From: Bacteroidaceae bacterium
GTDB lineage: Bacteria > Bacteroidota > Bacteroidia > Bacteroidales > Bacteroidaceae
Direction of reading: 5' to 3'
Length of the DNA stretch: 64,000 bases
NCBI GenBank assembly: GCA_017507105.1
Contig: JAFWBM010000032.1
Location: 1 to 64,000 of the forward strand
The notes beneath the pieces were generated by a model. It saw only the letters and a list, made by a program, of their open reading frames with translations. It did not search any database and was not told the origin of the DNA. The translations under genes were made by a program, and so were the position numbers. Position 1 is the stretch's first letter; the number at the start of each line of letters is the position of its first letter. Positions 36,380-45,852 of this stretch are shown here, one piece after another.

Positions 36380-37234
36380 ATGGCAGAAGCCAATAGAACA
36401 AATAAGAAAGCCGGCGGACGGAAGAAAAAAACTTCCGCCCGCCGATCATTATCGACACATAAGAAGAGAAAGAGGGAACTTCCAGGATGGCTCTACTATA
36501 TATGTGCAGCGATTATATCGTCGTTGTTCATCGCAACGGCCTATTACTTCTTCTTCCGTCCATATTTCTATCGTTTCCGTCCGTGCTATGGCGAACGTCA
36601 TTATGGTATCTGTATGCCGTTAGGACACTCTATATACGGCATTGACATATCACGTCACCAAGGGGATATAAATTGGGGGAAACTAAAAGATGGCAACCCG
36701 GATGAAGAACCTCTACAATTCATCTATATGAAAGCAACAGAGGGAAGCGATTATATAGATAAAAACTTCGATATCAATTTCAAGCAGGCAAAAGCACACG
36801 GATTTATCAGAGGTGCATATCACTATTTCAGCCGCCATTCAAGCGGAAGTCAGCAGGCCGAGCTATTCATAAAGACCGTTAAACTGGAAAAAGGAGACCT
36901 ACCACCTGTTGTTGATGTTGAAGAACGACCTGGCGACAAGAGACGTTTCATACAAGAACTAAAGATTTTTCTGTCTAAAATAGAGAGTCACTATGGCGTA
37001 AAGCCTATAATATACTCATATAAAAAATACAAAGAGCGTTACCTAAGCGATACTTACTTCGATAAGTATCCTATATGGATAGCACACTACTATGTTACAA
37101 AACTCGATGAAAACATCGAATGGCTGATGTGGCAATGTAGCGATAGAGGTAATTTATCAGGTATAGACGAGCATGTCGATATAAACATATTCAATGGAAA
37201 CATTGAACAGTTCAACAGTATACTTATAAAGTAG
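36380..37234 (+). CDS. membrane-anchored GH25 lysozyme
   Basis: A 284-residue protein. A very basic start (residues 1-35, many Lys/Arg) is followed by one membrane helix (YYICAAIISSLFIATAYYFFF, residues about 41-60). Residues 72-284 are a GH25 muramidase domain: YGIDISRHQGDINWGKL with the first catalytic aspartate, FIYMKATEGSDYID, GAYHYFSRHSSG, and PPVVDVEERPGD with the D-x-E pair. It would cut beta-1,4 bonds of peptidoglycan from the outer face of the inner membrane. It begins 9 bp after pfp. Confidence 0.9.
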   Translation: MAEANRTNKKAGGRKKKTSARRSLSTHKKRKRELPGWLYYICAAIISSLFIATAYYFFFRPYFYRFRPCYGERHYGICMPLGHSIYGIDISRHQGDINWGKLKDGNPDEEPLQFIYMKATEGSDYIDKNFDINFKQAKAHGFIRGAYHYFSRHSSGSQQAELFIKTVKLEKGDLPPVVDVEERPGDKRRFIQELKIFLSKIESHYGVKPIIYSYKKYKERYLSDTYFDKYPIWIAHYYVTKLDENIEWLMWQCSDRGNLSGIDEHVDINIFNGNIEQFNSILIK

Positions 37235-37272
37235 ATGTACTACGCAGACGTTAATAGGATTTTTACTACATA

Positions 37273-38355
37273 CTACTGCATAAAATTGGAACTAGCCAAA
37301 GAGTAGTTCCTCCAAGCTGCAAGAAGACGGCTGAAATCATCGGGCAACTCGGAGTCGAAGTACATCATCTCATTTGTAACAGGATGTACAAAGCCAAGCG
37401 TGCGAGCATGAAGTGCCTGACGCGGACATAGCTTAAAACAGTTTCTTACAAATTGGCTGTACTTATTGAACTGCGTACCACGAAGTATCTCATCACCACC
37501 ATAGACATCATCATTAAACAATATATGACCAATATGTTTCATATGAACACGTATCTGATGAGTACGTCCGGTCTCAAGATTACACTCTACCAACGCCACA
37601 TAACACATACGTTCAAGAACATGATAATGTGTGACAGCATGTTTACCCACACTGTCATCGTCCGATACCGTCATCTGTAACCTATTTCTCGGATTACGTG
37701 TTATATTACCCACAACTGTTCCGTTATCCTCTTTGGGTATACCCCATACTAGAGCATTGTATGTGCGCCGGGTGGTCTTATTGAAAAATTGCTGCCCCAA
37801 AAAAGCCTTTGCATGTGCAGTCTTGGCAACGACAAGCAGACCGGAAGTATTTTTATCGATACGATGCACTAAACCCACCTGTGGGTCATTTGCATCAAAA
37901 TCGGGATTATCTTTAAGATGCCATGCTATAGCATTTATCAATGTACCATGACTGTTTCCACAACCGGGATGTACCACAAGACCGGCCGGTTTATTCACAA
38001 CCATTAGAACATCATCCTCGTACACAATATCCAAAGGAATCTCCTCGGGCACAATAGTACTGTCATATTCGGGACGATTCATCGTAATAACAATATCGTC
38101 AAGCGGCTTTACCTTGTAGTTACTCTTAACAACCTTACCATTGACAGAGATAGAACCGGCATCTGCAGCCTGCTGAATCTTGTTACGCGATGTATTTGCC
38201 AGATGATCAATAAGAAATTTATCTATTCGTATAGGCGACTGCCCTTTATCGGCTACCAGATGTATCTCGCGCATCTTGACCTCGCCAACATCGACAAGTT
38301 CGTCAAGCTCAGCCACATCATCCTCATATATATCCAAAAAATCTTCGTCAATCAT
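37273..38355 (-). CDS. RluA-family 23S rRNA pseudouridine synthase (RluD-like)
   Basis: A 360-residue enzyme from the ATG at 38355, one base after the stop of the PASTA gene; the longer frame would overlap that gene. An acidic N-terminus (DEDFLDIYEDDVAELDEL) precedes an S4 RNA-binding domain (RIDKFLIDHLANTSRNKIQ). The catalytic domain has VNKPAGLVVHPG, the active-site aspartate in HRIDKNTSGLLVVAKT, and LETGRTHQIRVHM. RluD/RluA type, which isomerises uridines in large ribosomal RNA. It forms a two-gene unit with the PASTA protein. Confidence 0.92.
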   Translation of the reverse strand: MIDEDFLDIYEDDVAELDELVDVGEVKMREIHLVADKGQSPIRIDKFLIDHLANTSRNKIQQAADAGSISVNGKVVKSNYKVKPLDDIVITMNRPEYDSTIVPEEIPLDIVYEDDVLMVVNKPAGLVVHPGCGNSHGTLINAIAWHLKDNPDFDANDPQVGLVHRIDKNTSGLLVVAKTAHAKAFLGQQFFNKTTRRTYNALVWGIPKEDNGTVVGNITRNPRNRLQMTVSDDDSVGKHAVTHYHVLERMCYVALVECNLETGRTHQIRVHMKHIGHILFNDDVYGGDEILRGTQFNKYSQFVRNCFKLCPRQALHARTLGFVHPVTNEMMYFDSELPDDFSRLLAAWRNYSLASSNFMQ

Positions 38356-38356
38356 A

Positions 38357-38944
38357 TTACTCGAACCAAGAGTCTTCCATAATAGGTTCCTCGTCAATTA
38401 TATCATCCCCACTTCCAATAACCAGTGAGAGCGTAGAGCCATAAGGTACAGATGCACCATTCTCAAGAGTATCCTCATTATGCAATATGGAGTACACCCA
38501 ATCTTTCTCACCTGCAATAGGGACATTCACACCTAGCTTAAAACCGGCAGCACGCAGACGTGCCTGAGCCTCACGCAAAGAGCAATTATCTATTACATCT
38601 GGAATAGTCTGCATAGGCTCATGACCCGAATTCATCACAAGAGCAATCTTGCGTCCGTCCTTCACCTTGGCAGAAGGTAAAGGGCGCTGTTCAAGCACCT
38701 CATCCTCCTCGGCACCTTTTACATATTTATAATCGGCAATCTCGAAATCAAGGCCACAGCTACGCAGGGTCTCGGCAGCATCTTCCAACTGCATTCCGCA
38801 AACATCAGGAACATCTACAGTCTTGCCATGTAGAGTATAGCTGTCGAGCCATGCAAGCACCATAAATGGTACAAGTGCTACAACAACAATCATTGCCAAT
38901 ATGTTAAAAAGGATTATCCTATAACTCTTTTTTTTCGTAGTCAT
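38357..38944 (-). CDS. membrane-anchored PASTA-domain protein
   Basis: A 195-residue protein with a short basic cytosolic start, one membrane helix (ILFNILAMIVVVALVPFMVLA, residues about 10-30) and two extracytoplasmic PASTA domains (residues about 42-110, VDVPDVCGMQLEDAAETLRS; and 113-180, QTIPDVIDNCSLREAQARLRAA). An acidic tail follows. PASTA domains bind peptidoglycan fragments. There is no kinase or transpeptidase domain here, so it is a stand-alone sensor or anchor, as in other Bacteroidota. Coupled with the RluA gene. Confidence 0.88.
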   Translation of the reverse strand: MTTKKKSYRIILFNILAMIVVVALVPFMVLAWLDSYTLHGKTVDVPDVCGMQLEDAAETLRSCGLDFEIADYKYVKGAEEDEVLEQRPLPSAKVKDGRKIALVMNSGHEPMQTIPDVIDNCSLREAQARLRAAGFKLGVNVPIAGEKDWVYSILHNEDTLENGASVPYGSTLSLVIGSGDDIIDEEPIMEDSWFE

Positions 38945-38975
38945 AACAATATTTATTTACCGGACCATAGCCGTA

Positions 38976-39013
38976 TTGAGTGCGAAGGTAGTAAAAAAAA
39001 GTAGAGGATACAA
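38976..39013 (-). promoter_or_regulatory. promoter of the PASTA-RluA unit
   Basis: Minus strand TTG (39013-39011), 20-bp spacer, TACCTTCG (38990-38983). Confidence 0.6.
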
Positions 39014-39094
39014 CGAAGTAGCCCAAATTAGACGATAAAAACAGAGGAAGAGATGAGCAAATATTGAAAATATAATTTTCAAAGTACGTATAGG

Positions 39095-39132
39095 TTGCTT
39101 ACTTGACAGTTTTATTGTATCTTCGCAAAGAC
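39095..39132 (+). promoter_or_regulatory. promoter of the DUF4468 gene
   Basis: TTG (39095-39097), 20-bp spacer, TATCTTCG (39118-39125). Start expected near 39131, about 25 bases before the ATG. Confidence 0.6.
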
Positions 39133-39155
39133 ATTAATAGATTCTTTCACAAAAG

Positions 39156-39746
39156 ATGAACAGACTAATCTCACTTTTAGTTCTAATATTTCTGTTTTCC
39201 ACAGCAGAAGCACAGTTGTTTAAACCAAGGGAAAAGAGGCCTGTACGCAAAGAACATATGGCAGGTGCCGTTTCAATGGAAAACAAGCGCGTGGTGTTCC
39301 GCGATACAATTGCGACATCCGGGTACAATATAGCACAAACAAGGGAGAGGGTCTTGAAATGGTACAATAAGAGATATAACATACCCACTGTCATATCATC
39401 AAAGATTATTACTGACAATGCCAGATGTTTCGAAGCAATAGCCGAAGAGTATATCACATTCAAGAATAAGTTTTTCGTCCTCGACAGAAGCAGAATATAC
39501 TACTACCTGACATTCAACTTCGACGAGAAGAGTTGTGAAGTGATAATTTCACGTATATCATACTGGTACGATGATGAGAGTCCCGATGGAGGAATACGCT
39601 ATAATGCAGAAGAGATAATAACAGATGAACACTCCATAAAGAATGGCCGTCTTAAGAAGGAGCCGGGAAAATTCAGGACCAAGACTATTGACCTTAAGAA
39701 CGAACTATTCAAAGAGATTAAACAAGAAATAACCTCCAAACCTTAA
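39156..39746 (+). CDS. DUF4468 (TBP-like fold) exported protein
   Basis: A 196-residue protein with signal peptide (NRLISLLVLIFLFSTAEAQ). The mature part fits DUF4468: SGYNIAQTRERVLKWYNKRY early, ITDNARCFEAIAEEYITFKN, and YYYLTFNFDEKSCEVIISRISYWYDDE (given in part). The family is Bacteroidota-specific, with no proven function. First gene of a run with a small membrane protein (5-bp gap) and a porin. Confidence 0.8.
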   Translation: MNRLISLLVLIFLFSTAEAQLFKPREKRPVRKEHMAGAVSMENKRVVFRDTIATSGYNIAQTRERVLKWYNKRYNIPTVISSKIITDNARCFEAIAEEYITFKNKFFVLDRSRIYYYLTFNFDEKSCEVIISRISYWYDDESPDGGIRYNAEEIITDEHSIKNGRLKKEPGKFRTKTIDLKNELFKEIKQEITSKP

Positions 39747-39751
39747 AGAAG

Positions 39752-39922
39752 ATGAGAGCTATAGACAAAATAAGATTCATTCTAAACACACTATTCCTTG
39801 TAGGTGTAGTGATAACTATGTTGTTGTATTTTGTAACAGATAACCGCGAACCTTTTTTCTATGCAGGTTTCATAACTCTATCAGTCAAGGTTCTTGAATT
39901 CATCCTGCGTTTCGTATACTGA
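39752..39922 (+). CDS. 56-residue two-helix membrane protein
   Basis: A short reading frame: basic start MRAIDKIRF, hydrophobic helix (LNTLFLVGVVITMLLYFV), a polar turn (TDNREP), and a second helix (FFYAGFITLSVKVLEFILRF). It fits exactly between the DUF4468 stop (5-bp gap) and the porin start (4-bp gap), which supports it as a real gene of the operon. Topology predicts both ends in the cytosol. No family recognised. Confidence 0.7.
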   Translation: MRAIDKIRFILNTLFLVGVVITMLLYFVTDNREPFFYAGFITLSVKVLEFILRFVY

Positions 39923-39926
39923 TTCA

Positions 39927-42134
39927 ATGAAAAAAACTATAATTTACATATTGCTGTTTGCGATAAGCACAGCGCTTTATTCCCAAGCACTGCGTACCGA
40001 TAATGGAAACTCAACCGTAGGTAGCAACAGATTTACTGCCGGATTCGGCAGTGGAGAGGTCTTCAATCCTTTTGCAAAAGACACCACAAAGTCGGAGCAT
40101 ATAATAGCACCTAAGGAGATACATCAATGGCACATAGATGAACTCACTGGCGATGTTATACCTACTGATGCCGATACACTGCCACACCTATACCAGAATT
40201 GGCATCTTACCGAAGGTATGAACGGAGAATACAACTTCCTTGGCAACATGGGTGCTCCACGTCAATCGAGAATATTCTTCAACCGTGAGAGCAATACAAC
40301 ATTTGATTTCCTACAACCATACGACTATTTCATGGTTAGTCCCGGTGAACTTTTCTATACCGACACAAAGTCTCCATATACAAACCTCAGTTACAATGAA
40401 TCGGGTGATAAGGTAACAGGTGACGACCGTGTAAGAGCCTATTTTGCAACAAATGCCGGAAAGAAATTCGGTGCCGGATTCCTTTTTGATTACATATATG
40501 GACGTGGCAGATACGACAATCAATCGACAGCACTTATGAACTTTTCACTATTCTCATATTACCGTAGCGACAAGTACAACTACCACATGTTGGCAAGCCG
40601 CTACCACATGAAAATGGCCGAGAATGGAGGAATAACAGATGATGAATATATTACAAACCCTGAAAAGACTGACGGAGCTAACAGCAATTTCGGGACAACT
40701 GACATACCTGTACATTTTGACCGCACATGGAACAGGAACGAGGTGTACAGAGCATACTTTACCCACAACTACAACTTCGGTTTCTACAAGAAAGTACGTA
40801 AGGGATTAAGCAGCGACAGTCTTGCTATGGAGGTGAGTAGGATAATGGAAGAGTATAGGGATACCACAAGAACCATGACAGAGAGTGACTCTTTATACAT
40901 ATCACAATTATCGGATAGCATAGCAAATATTAACAACAGTGATAGCGAAGAATTGGAGATGCGCTTCATTCCAGTTGCGCGTATTACACATACAGCCGAT
41001 TTTGAATCTAACTGGCACGAATTCATAAGCCATAATTATCCACACAACTATTATGCACACAACTATCTACCCTACGACTCCCTGGACCGTAACGATTATT
41101 GGAGCATAAAGAATACCATAGCACTATCACTACGTGAAGGATTTAACAAATGGGCTATAGCCGACATAATGGCATATGTGTCATACAAATATAGTAGTTA
41201 CAAGATGCCTGATACACTGGCAGCTATGGAAATCAGGAAGATATATAGTGAGCATACTATAACTGTCGGTGGTATCATCGAGAGTAAAAGGAACAGATAT
41301 TTCAAATATAGACTCAGAGGAGAGACAGCAATATCCGGAGATGACTTGGGAGCATTCCTGCTTGAAGGAAAAGGCGAACTCAATCTGAACATGATGAATC
41401 AGAATGTAAGAATAATCGGAGAAGCTCACATAAAAAACAATCGTCCTTCATTCTATTATAGACATTTTCACTCGGAGCACTATTGGTGGGACAGGAGCAA
41501 TTTAGATAAGGAGTTCCGCACCCGTATAGGTGGCTCCATATTATTGGATAAGTGGAAGACGAGGTTAAAAGCAGGAATAGAGAATATAAAGAACTATACC
41601 TACATCAGCAACAATTCGGTACAGCAGTCGGGCAGTACAAACTATTTGAGCAACCTATCTGTAGCACAATCCGGCGAAAACATACAAGTATTGTCGGCAA
41701 CATTAAATCAGGACTTCAAGATGGGCCCCCTGCATTTGGACACAGAGTTCACCTATCAAAACAGCAGCAATAAAGAGGTATTACCCCTGCCTGAATTCAA
41801 CATGTATGCCAACCTCTATTTGAAATTCAAGATTGCGAAAGTGCTTAACACAGAGTTAGGAGGCGACATACGATATTTCAGTTCTTATTACGCACCGGAT
41901 TATTCTGCAGCCTTAGGACAGTTTGTGCAACAGAATCCTAAAGACAAAATTGCAATAGGAGACTATCCGGTTGTGAGTGTATATGCAAACTTCCTATTGA
42001 AAGAGACACGTTTTTATGTAATGTACTACCATATCAACGAAGGAACCGGAAACAGAAATTACTTCCTTGCACCACACTACCCCATGAGCCCCAAAGCCCT
42101 ATGGTTTGGTCTATCATGGAACTTCTATAACTAA
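39927..42134 (+). CDS. putative outer-membrane porin (Porin_10 family)
   Basis: A 735-residue beta-barrel protein from the ATG at 39927, which starts the signal peptide KKTIIYILLFAISTALYSQ; an ATG at 39894 would overlap the small membrane-protein gene. The N-terminal plug-like region (KEIHQWHIDELTGDVIPTD, YQNWHLTEGMNGEYNFLGNMGAP) is typical of the Bacteroidota putative porin family. Alternating aromatic strands run to a C-terminal strand ending in KALWFGLSWNFYN. Passive uptake of unknown solutes is inferred from fold only. Confidence 0.82.
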   Translation: MKKTIIYILLFAISTALYSQALRTDNGNSTVGSNRFTAGFGSGEVFNPFAKDTTKSEHIIAPKEIHQWHIDELTGDVIPTDADTLPHLYQNWHLTEGMNGEYNFLGNMGAPRQSRIFFNRESNTTFDFLQPYDYFMVSPGELFYTDTKSPYTNLSYNESGDKVTGDDRVRAYFATNAGKKFGAGFLFDYIYGRGRYDNQSTALMNFSLFSYYRSDKYNYHMLASRYHMKMAENGGITDDEYITNPEKTDGANSNFGTTDIPVHFDRTWNRNEVYRAYFTHNYNFGFYKKVRKGLSSDSLAMEVSRIMEEYRDTTRTMTESDSLYISQLSDSIANINNSDSEELEMRFIPVARITHTADFESNWHEFISHNYPHNYYAHNYLPYDSLDRNDYWSIKNTIALSLREGFNKWAIADIMAYVSYKYSSYKMPDTLAAMEIRKIYSEHTITVGGIIESKRNRYFKYRLRGETAISGDDLGAFLLEGKGELNLNMMNQNVRIIGEAHIKNNRPSFYYRHFHSEHYWWDRSNLDKEFRTRIGGSILLDKWKTRLKAGIENIKNYTYISNNSVQQSGSTNYLSNLSVAQSGENIQVLSATLNQDFKMGPLHLDTEFTYQNSSNKEVLPLPEFNMYANLYLKFKIAKVLNTELGGDIRYFSSYYAPDYSAALGQFVQQNPKDKIAIGDYPVVSVYANFLLKETRFYVMYYHINEGTGNRNYFLAPHYPMSPKALWFGLSWNFYN

Positions 42135-42143
42135 AAAACAATT

Positions 42144-43124
42144 ATGAACGTAACTATAAAATGGGGATTTATTGGTTGCGGCGAAGCCACTAAAAAAAAG
42201 AGCGGACCTGCATTCGGCCTTGTAAAGGGTTCAGAAGTTGTAGCCGTTATGGGACGCAACAAAGAGAGTACAAAGGAGTATGCGCATCAATTCAATATAC
42301 CCCGTTGGTACACCGACGCACAAGAACTTATAGATGATCCCGACGTAAATGCGGTATATATAGCAACACCACCATCCTCTCATGCCACATATGCTATAAT
42401 GGCTATGAAGTCGGGGAAGCCTGTATATGTAGAAAAACCACTTGCAGCAACATACGAAGATTGCGCACGCATAAACCGTATATCACGTGAAACCGGTGTT
42501 CCCTGTTTTGTTGCCTACTATCGCAGATATTTGCCATATTTCCATAAGGTAAAAGAGCTTATTCCACGCTTAGGACAAGTCTTGAATATTCAGATACGTT
42601 TTGCCGTACCTCCACGTGACCTCGATTATAATCGTGATAACCTTCCTTGGCGTGTACAACCCGACATTGCAGGCGGGGGTTACTTTTACGATTTGGCAGC
42701 ACACCAACTCGATCTGCTTCAAGATATGTTCGGTTGCATACTGGAGGCCGAAGGATATTCATCCAACAGAGGAGGTTTATATAAAGCAGAAGACACTGTG
42801 AGCGCCTGTTTCAAGTTTGAGACGGGCATCCCCGGCTCCGGTTCATGGTGCTTTGTTGCAAATGAACTTGCCAAAGAGGACAAGATCGAAATATTCGGAA
42901 GTAATGGCACACTCAAATTCTCGGTATTTACTTTTGAGCCAATAGAATTCAAAGGATGTAACGGTACAGAGCAATATAAGGTGCCCAACCCTACATACGT
43001 ACAGCTACCACTTATAAAGAATATTGTAGAGCATCTTCAACAGAGTGCAGTATGCACATGTAACAGCATTAGTGCTACCCCCACAAATTGGGTAATGGAC
43101 AAAATTTTAGGTAAGATTTTTTAA
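42144..43124 (+). CDS. Gfo/Idh/MocA-family NAD(P)-dependent oxidoreductase
   Basis: A 326-residue cytosolic enzyme. The Rossmann motif is WGFIGCGEATKKKSGPAF at residues 7-24, followed by PSSHATYAIMAMKSGKPVYVEKPLA with the catalytic lysine in EKP. GGGYFYDLAAHQLDLLQDMFG holds the second substrate-side histidine. Family members oxidise or reduce sugars or inositols; the exact substrate is not visible. It starts 9 bp after the porin gene, so it may belong to that operon. Confidence 0.88.
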   Translation: MNVTIKWGFIGCGEATKKKSGPAFGLVKGSEVVAVMGRNKESTKEYAHQFNIPRWYTDAQELIDDPDVNAVYIATPPSSHATYAIMAMKSGKPVYVEKPLAATYEDCARINRISRETGVPCFVAYYRRYLPYFHKVKELIPRLGQVLNIQIRFAVPPRDLDYNRDNLPWRVQPDIAGGGYFYDLAAHQLDLLQDMFGCILEAEGYSSNRGGLYKAEDTVSACFKFETGIPGSGSWCFVANELAKEDKIEIFGSNGTLKFSVFTFEPIEFKGCNGTEQYKVPNPTYVQLPLIKNIVEHLQQSAVCTCNSISATPTNWVMDKILGKIF

Positions 43125-43162
43125 TAGAACAAACATCCGAGAAACACGTTAAATGATATAGG

Positions 43163-44245
43163 ATGTGCAAATGTGTACACACGCATAAAAGAATCATTAT
43201 ATCTATGGCAATTCTATCCTTTGCCATCATCTCCATATATGCACAAGAGAACAAGAAGTGGTATTTTGAATATCCCGAGAAGATTGTAGGACTTACCCAA
43301 CATAGCATCAGCAAAACCGAGGATTTTATTGACAAATACCTAGACCAGAAAGACTCGCTATATGTAAATCCTAACAAATACAAACTCACACTCATGGCAC
43401 AATATACCAATGGGTATGAGTATTACCGTTTCTCAACTCCAAAAAACAAACAAAACTTTACTCTCTCGCCGGATAATAGTGACAAGTTGGGCATATACAT
43501 AGGATGGAAATGGTTATTTCTGGGATGGGCCTTTGATATAAGCGAGAACAGAGCCGAGAAGGATTGGAATTTAAGTTTCTACACGTCAAAGGTGGGTGTA
43601 GATATATTCTATAGGGCACGAGACAATGGTTTTAATATTACCGGCATAAAGGGTTTCATTGATGCAACCGGCAATGAAATAAAGAATTTCAGCCGCAGAT
43701 TTGATGGTATATCTGTGCAGCAGAAAGGAATAAATGTATACTATATTTTCAACAACAAACGTTTCTCATATCCTGCTGCATACAGCCAGACTACTACACA
43801 ACGTATCAGTTGCGGTTCTTTCATTCTTGGGATAAACTATTCTGAACAATCGTTCAAGATGGATCCATCCTACTTCGACGGTCATCTTCAAAACGCCATC
43901 TCTTCATCCCTGAAGTTCAACAAAGTTAAATATAAAGACTTTTGCATAAACTTCGGATATACCTACAACTGGGTTTTTGCAAAGAATCTTCTAGCAAACA
44001 TCTCACTGACACCTGCAATAGGATATAAAGGGACATCACTGAAATTCGAGAATAGTAAGAATTTCATGAAGAATATAAACTTCGATTTCATTTCCCGTGC
44101 AGCACTGTTATACAACAACTCGCGTTACTTTATAGGACTCTCAATCATATCACACACCTACTCCTATCGCAAGAAAGAACTATCCATAATAAACAGTTTC
44201 GGGACAATAAATCTCTATGCGGGATTTAACCTGTTCAAGAAATAG
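43163..44245 (+). CDS. DUF4421 family protein
   Basis: A 360-residue exported protein. A long basic start (CKCVHTHKRIIIS) leads to signal peptide MAILSFAIISIYAQE; the ATG at the internal MAILSF is another possible start. The body has beta-barrel-like alternating sequence with SKTEDFIDKYLDQKDSLYVNPNKY (in part) and NSDKLGIYIGWKWLFLGWAFDI, which matches DUF4421, a Bacteroidota outer-membrane family without a known role. The C-terminal strand ends NLYAGFNLFKK. Confidence 0.8.
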   Translation: MCKCVHTHKRIIISMAILSFAIISIYAQENKKWYFEYPEKIVGLTQHSISKTEDFIDKYLDQKDSLYVNPNKYKLTLMAQYTNGYEYYRFSTPKNKQNFTLSPDNSDKLGIYIGWKWLFLGWAFDISENRAEKDWNLSFYTSKVGVDIFYRARDNGFNITGIKGFIDATGNEIKNFSRRFDGISVQQKGINVYYIFNNKRFSYPAAYSQTTTQRISCGSFILGINYSEQSFKMDPSYFDGHLQNAISSSLKFNKVKYKDFCINFGYTYNWVFAKNLLANISLTPAIGYKGTSLKFENSKNFMKNINFDFISRAALLYNNSRYFIGLSIISHTYSYRKKELSIINSFGTINLYAGFNLFKK

Positions 44246-44247
44246 GA

Positions 44248-44272
44248 AGGCATACGTTAAAAACGCATGCCT
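44248..44272. terminator. possible shared terminator of convergent genes
   Basis: An 11-bp inverted repeat with one mismatch, AGGCATACGTT and AACGCATGCCT, 3-base loop. It overlaps the last codons of the FadL-like gene. No strong T-run, so weak. Confidence 0.4.
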
Positions 44273-45801
44273 ACACTCATTACAAATTTATTTCGTATCT
44301 CATCAACATCTGTAGCCGGATTCATGTCATTATAGTCTACATCATAATAGGTATAGAAATTACCCTTTTTAATCGATAGCATATATGCTGCATCGAAATA
44401 GAAGGCACCTTTACGATATCCTAAGCCCAATGTTATATTGTTTGTTTCCAATCGGTTCAAGTATTCTGTATTTGTATCCACATTTGAAATCATAAACTTC
44501 GAAGCTCTCTTTTTAAAAGGTGCTGTTATATGATTATAACCACAACGCAAACTCATATTCTTATCAAGCAGGAACTCTGCACCTATCCTAAATGTATGTA
44601 CACCTCTAAGATTACTCTTGAATTCATTTTTCATGCCTATAGACTCCAGACCATTCACCTCTATCTCGGCTGTACTGTTATCTGTATATTCATACTCGGC
44701 ATCTAGTGCTATAGATTTATTTATTAAATATGAAGCTGCGACATTATATCTCCATGGGGTAATAAGGTTGTAATCAAGATAGTAGTTGTCACCAAAAGCA
44801 TCCATACTCTGTGTATCCATAAATAGAGGGGTGCCTTTCTCGTCAGGCAATCCCGAGATTGCAGCAGACATACAGTCGGTAAGGTTATACCAAGTTGGGG
44901 AATGTAGAGCAAATGCCAATTTAAATGATGATTCATACCAAGGGCGCCATACAGCACCTATCTTAAAATCAAAGCCATCGCCATGTGTTTCAAACCAATT
45001 CTGCAACGTATAAATCTCTCCATATGAGTCATCCTCGCCATAATACGAGTACCTGCTATAGTCAACATGGTGGGTAGCAAGAGTAATACCCAAAAAGACT
45101 CTATCATCAATATTGCATGAAAAGTTTATATCAACCTCATCAATGCCACCACTCTCACGCGAGCTATATATCTGACTATGATTATCATCGGGCAAAAGTG
45201 CCAAATCTGTTTTTACCACATCACCATCTTGATATGAAGTCAACAAACCACCATCCGCAGCCAACAGAGCAAGCCATGAATAATTACATGATGTATAATC
45301 GGTATAATGCATATTATCCACATCAAATGCATTGTTTTTGTACAGTTCCTTCATCTGAAACATCTGCGAAAAGCCTAAACTCATTCCTGCCATTGCAAAC
45401 TCGCGCGAAAGATTATTTCTACGCTTATAGTTTATACCGATATTTACAAAATGAAAGATACCCTCGTCCATTTCATTTGCAAAGACCATTCCCACATTAT
45501 CTATAAAGAATGAACTCTTGCTACTCTTGACCTCGTTACCATTGTATTTTGAAGTAACATCAAGAAATGACAAGCCGGCAGAAAGCGAAACATCACCATT
45601 TCTATAGAGGCCTATAGCTGCCGGATTAGTACTCATTACTGAAACATCAGCACCCAATGCGCTCATAGCTCCACCCATTCCTATGAAACGGGCTGTACCT
45701 GCCAAATCGGGTTCGAAGAACCGCGCTACCTCATACGTACTTTGACCACTTACTGCTATTGCAACCGAGCAAAGAATAAAAAGGAGATATTTTCTCATCA
45801 T
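44257..45801 (-). CDS. FadL/OMPP1-like outer-membrane protein
   Basis: A 514-residue beta-barrel protein with signal peptide (KYLLFILCSVAIAVSGQS). The start of the mature part, ARFFEPDLAGTARFIGMGGAMSALGADVSVMSTNPAAIGLYR (in parts), is the FadL/TodX signature with the N-terminal hatch motif (STNPAAIG). The barrel ends in a terminal phenylalanine (KFVMSVGMRF). Relatives in Bacteroidota are often named hemin receptor or transport protein for hydrophobic compounds; the substrate is unknown. Convergent with DUF4421. Confidence 0.85.
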   Translation of the reverse strand: MMRKYLLFILCSVAIAVSGQSTYEVARFFEPDLAGTARFIGMGGAMSALGADVSVMSTNPAAIGLYRNGDVSLSAGLSFLDVTSKYNGNEVKSSKSSFFIDNVGMVFANEMDEGIFHFVNIGINYKRRNNLSREFAMAGMSLGFSQMFQMKELYKNNAFDVDNMHYTDYTSCNYSWLALLAADGGLLTSYQDGDVVKTDLALLPDDNHSQIYSSRESGGIDEVDINFSCNIDDRVFLGITLATHHVDYSRYSYYGEDDSYGEIYTLQNWFETHGDGFDFKIGAVWRPWYESSFKLAFALHSPTWYNLTDCMSAAISGLPDEKGTPLFMDTQSMDAFGDNYYLDYNLITPWRYNVAASYLINKSIALDAEYEYTDNSTAEIEVNGLESIGMKNEFKSNLRGVHTFRIGAEFLLDKNMSLRCGYNHITAPFKKRASKFMISNVDTNTEYLNRLETNNITLGLGYRKGAFYFDAAYMLSIKKGNFYTYYDVDYNDMNPATDVDEIRNKFVMSVGMRF

Positions 45802-45852
45802 AGTAAAATCTAGTTAAACAATAAAACAAAACCAACATCCTATTCACTCATA

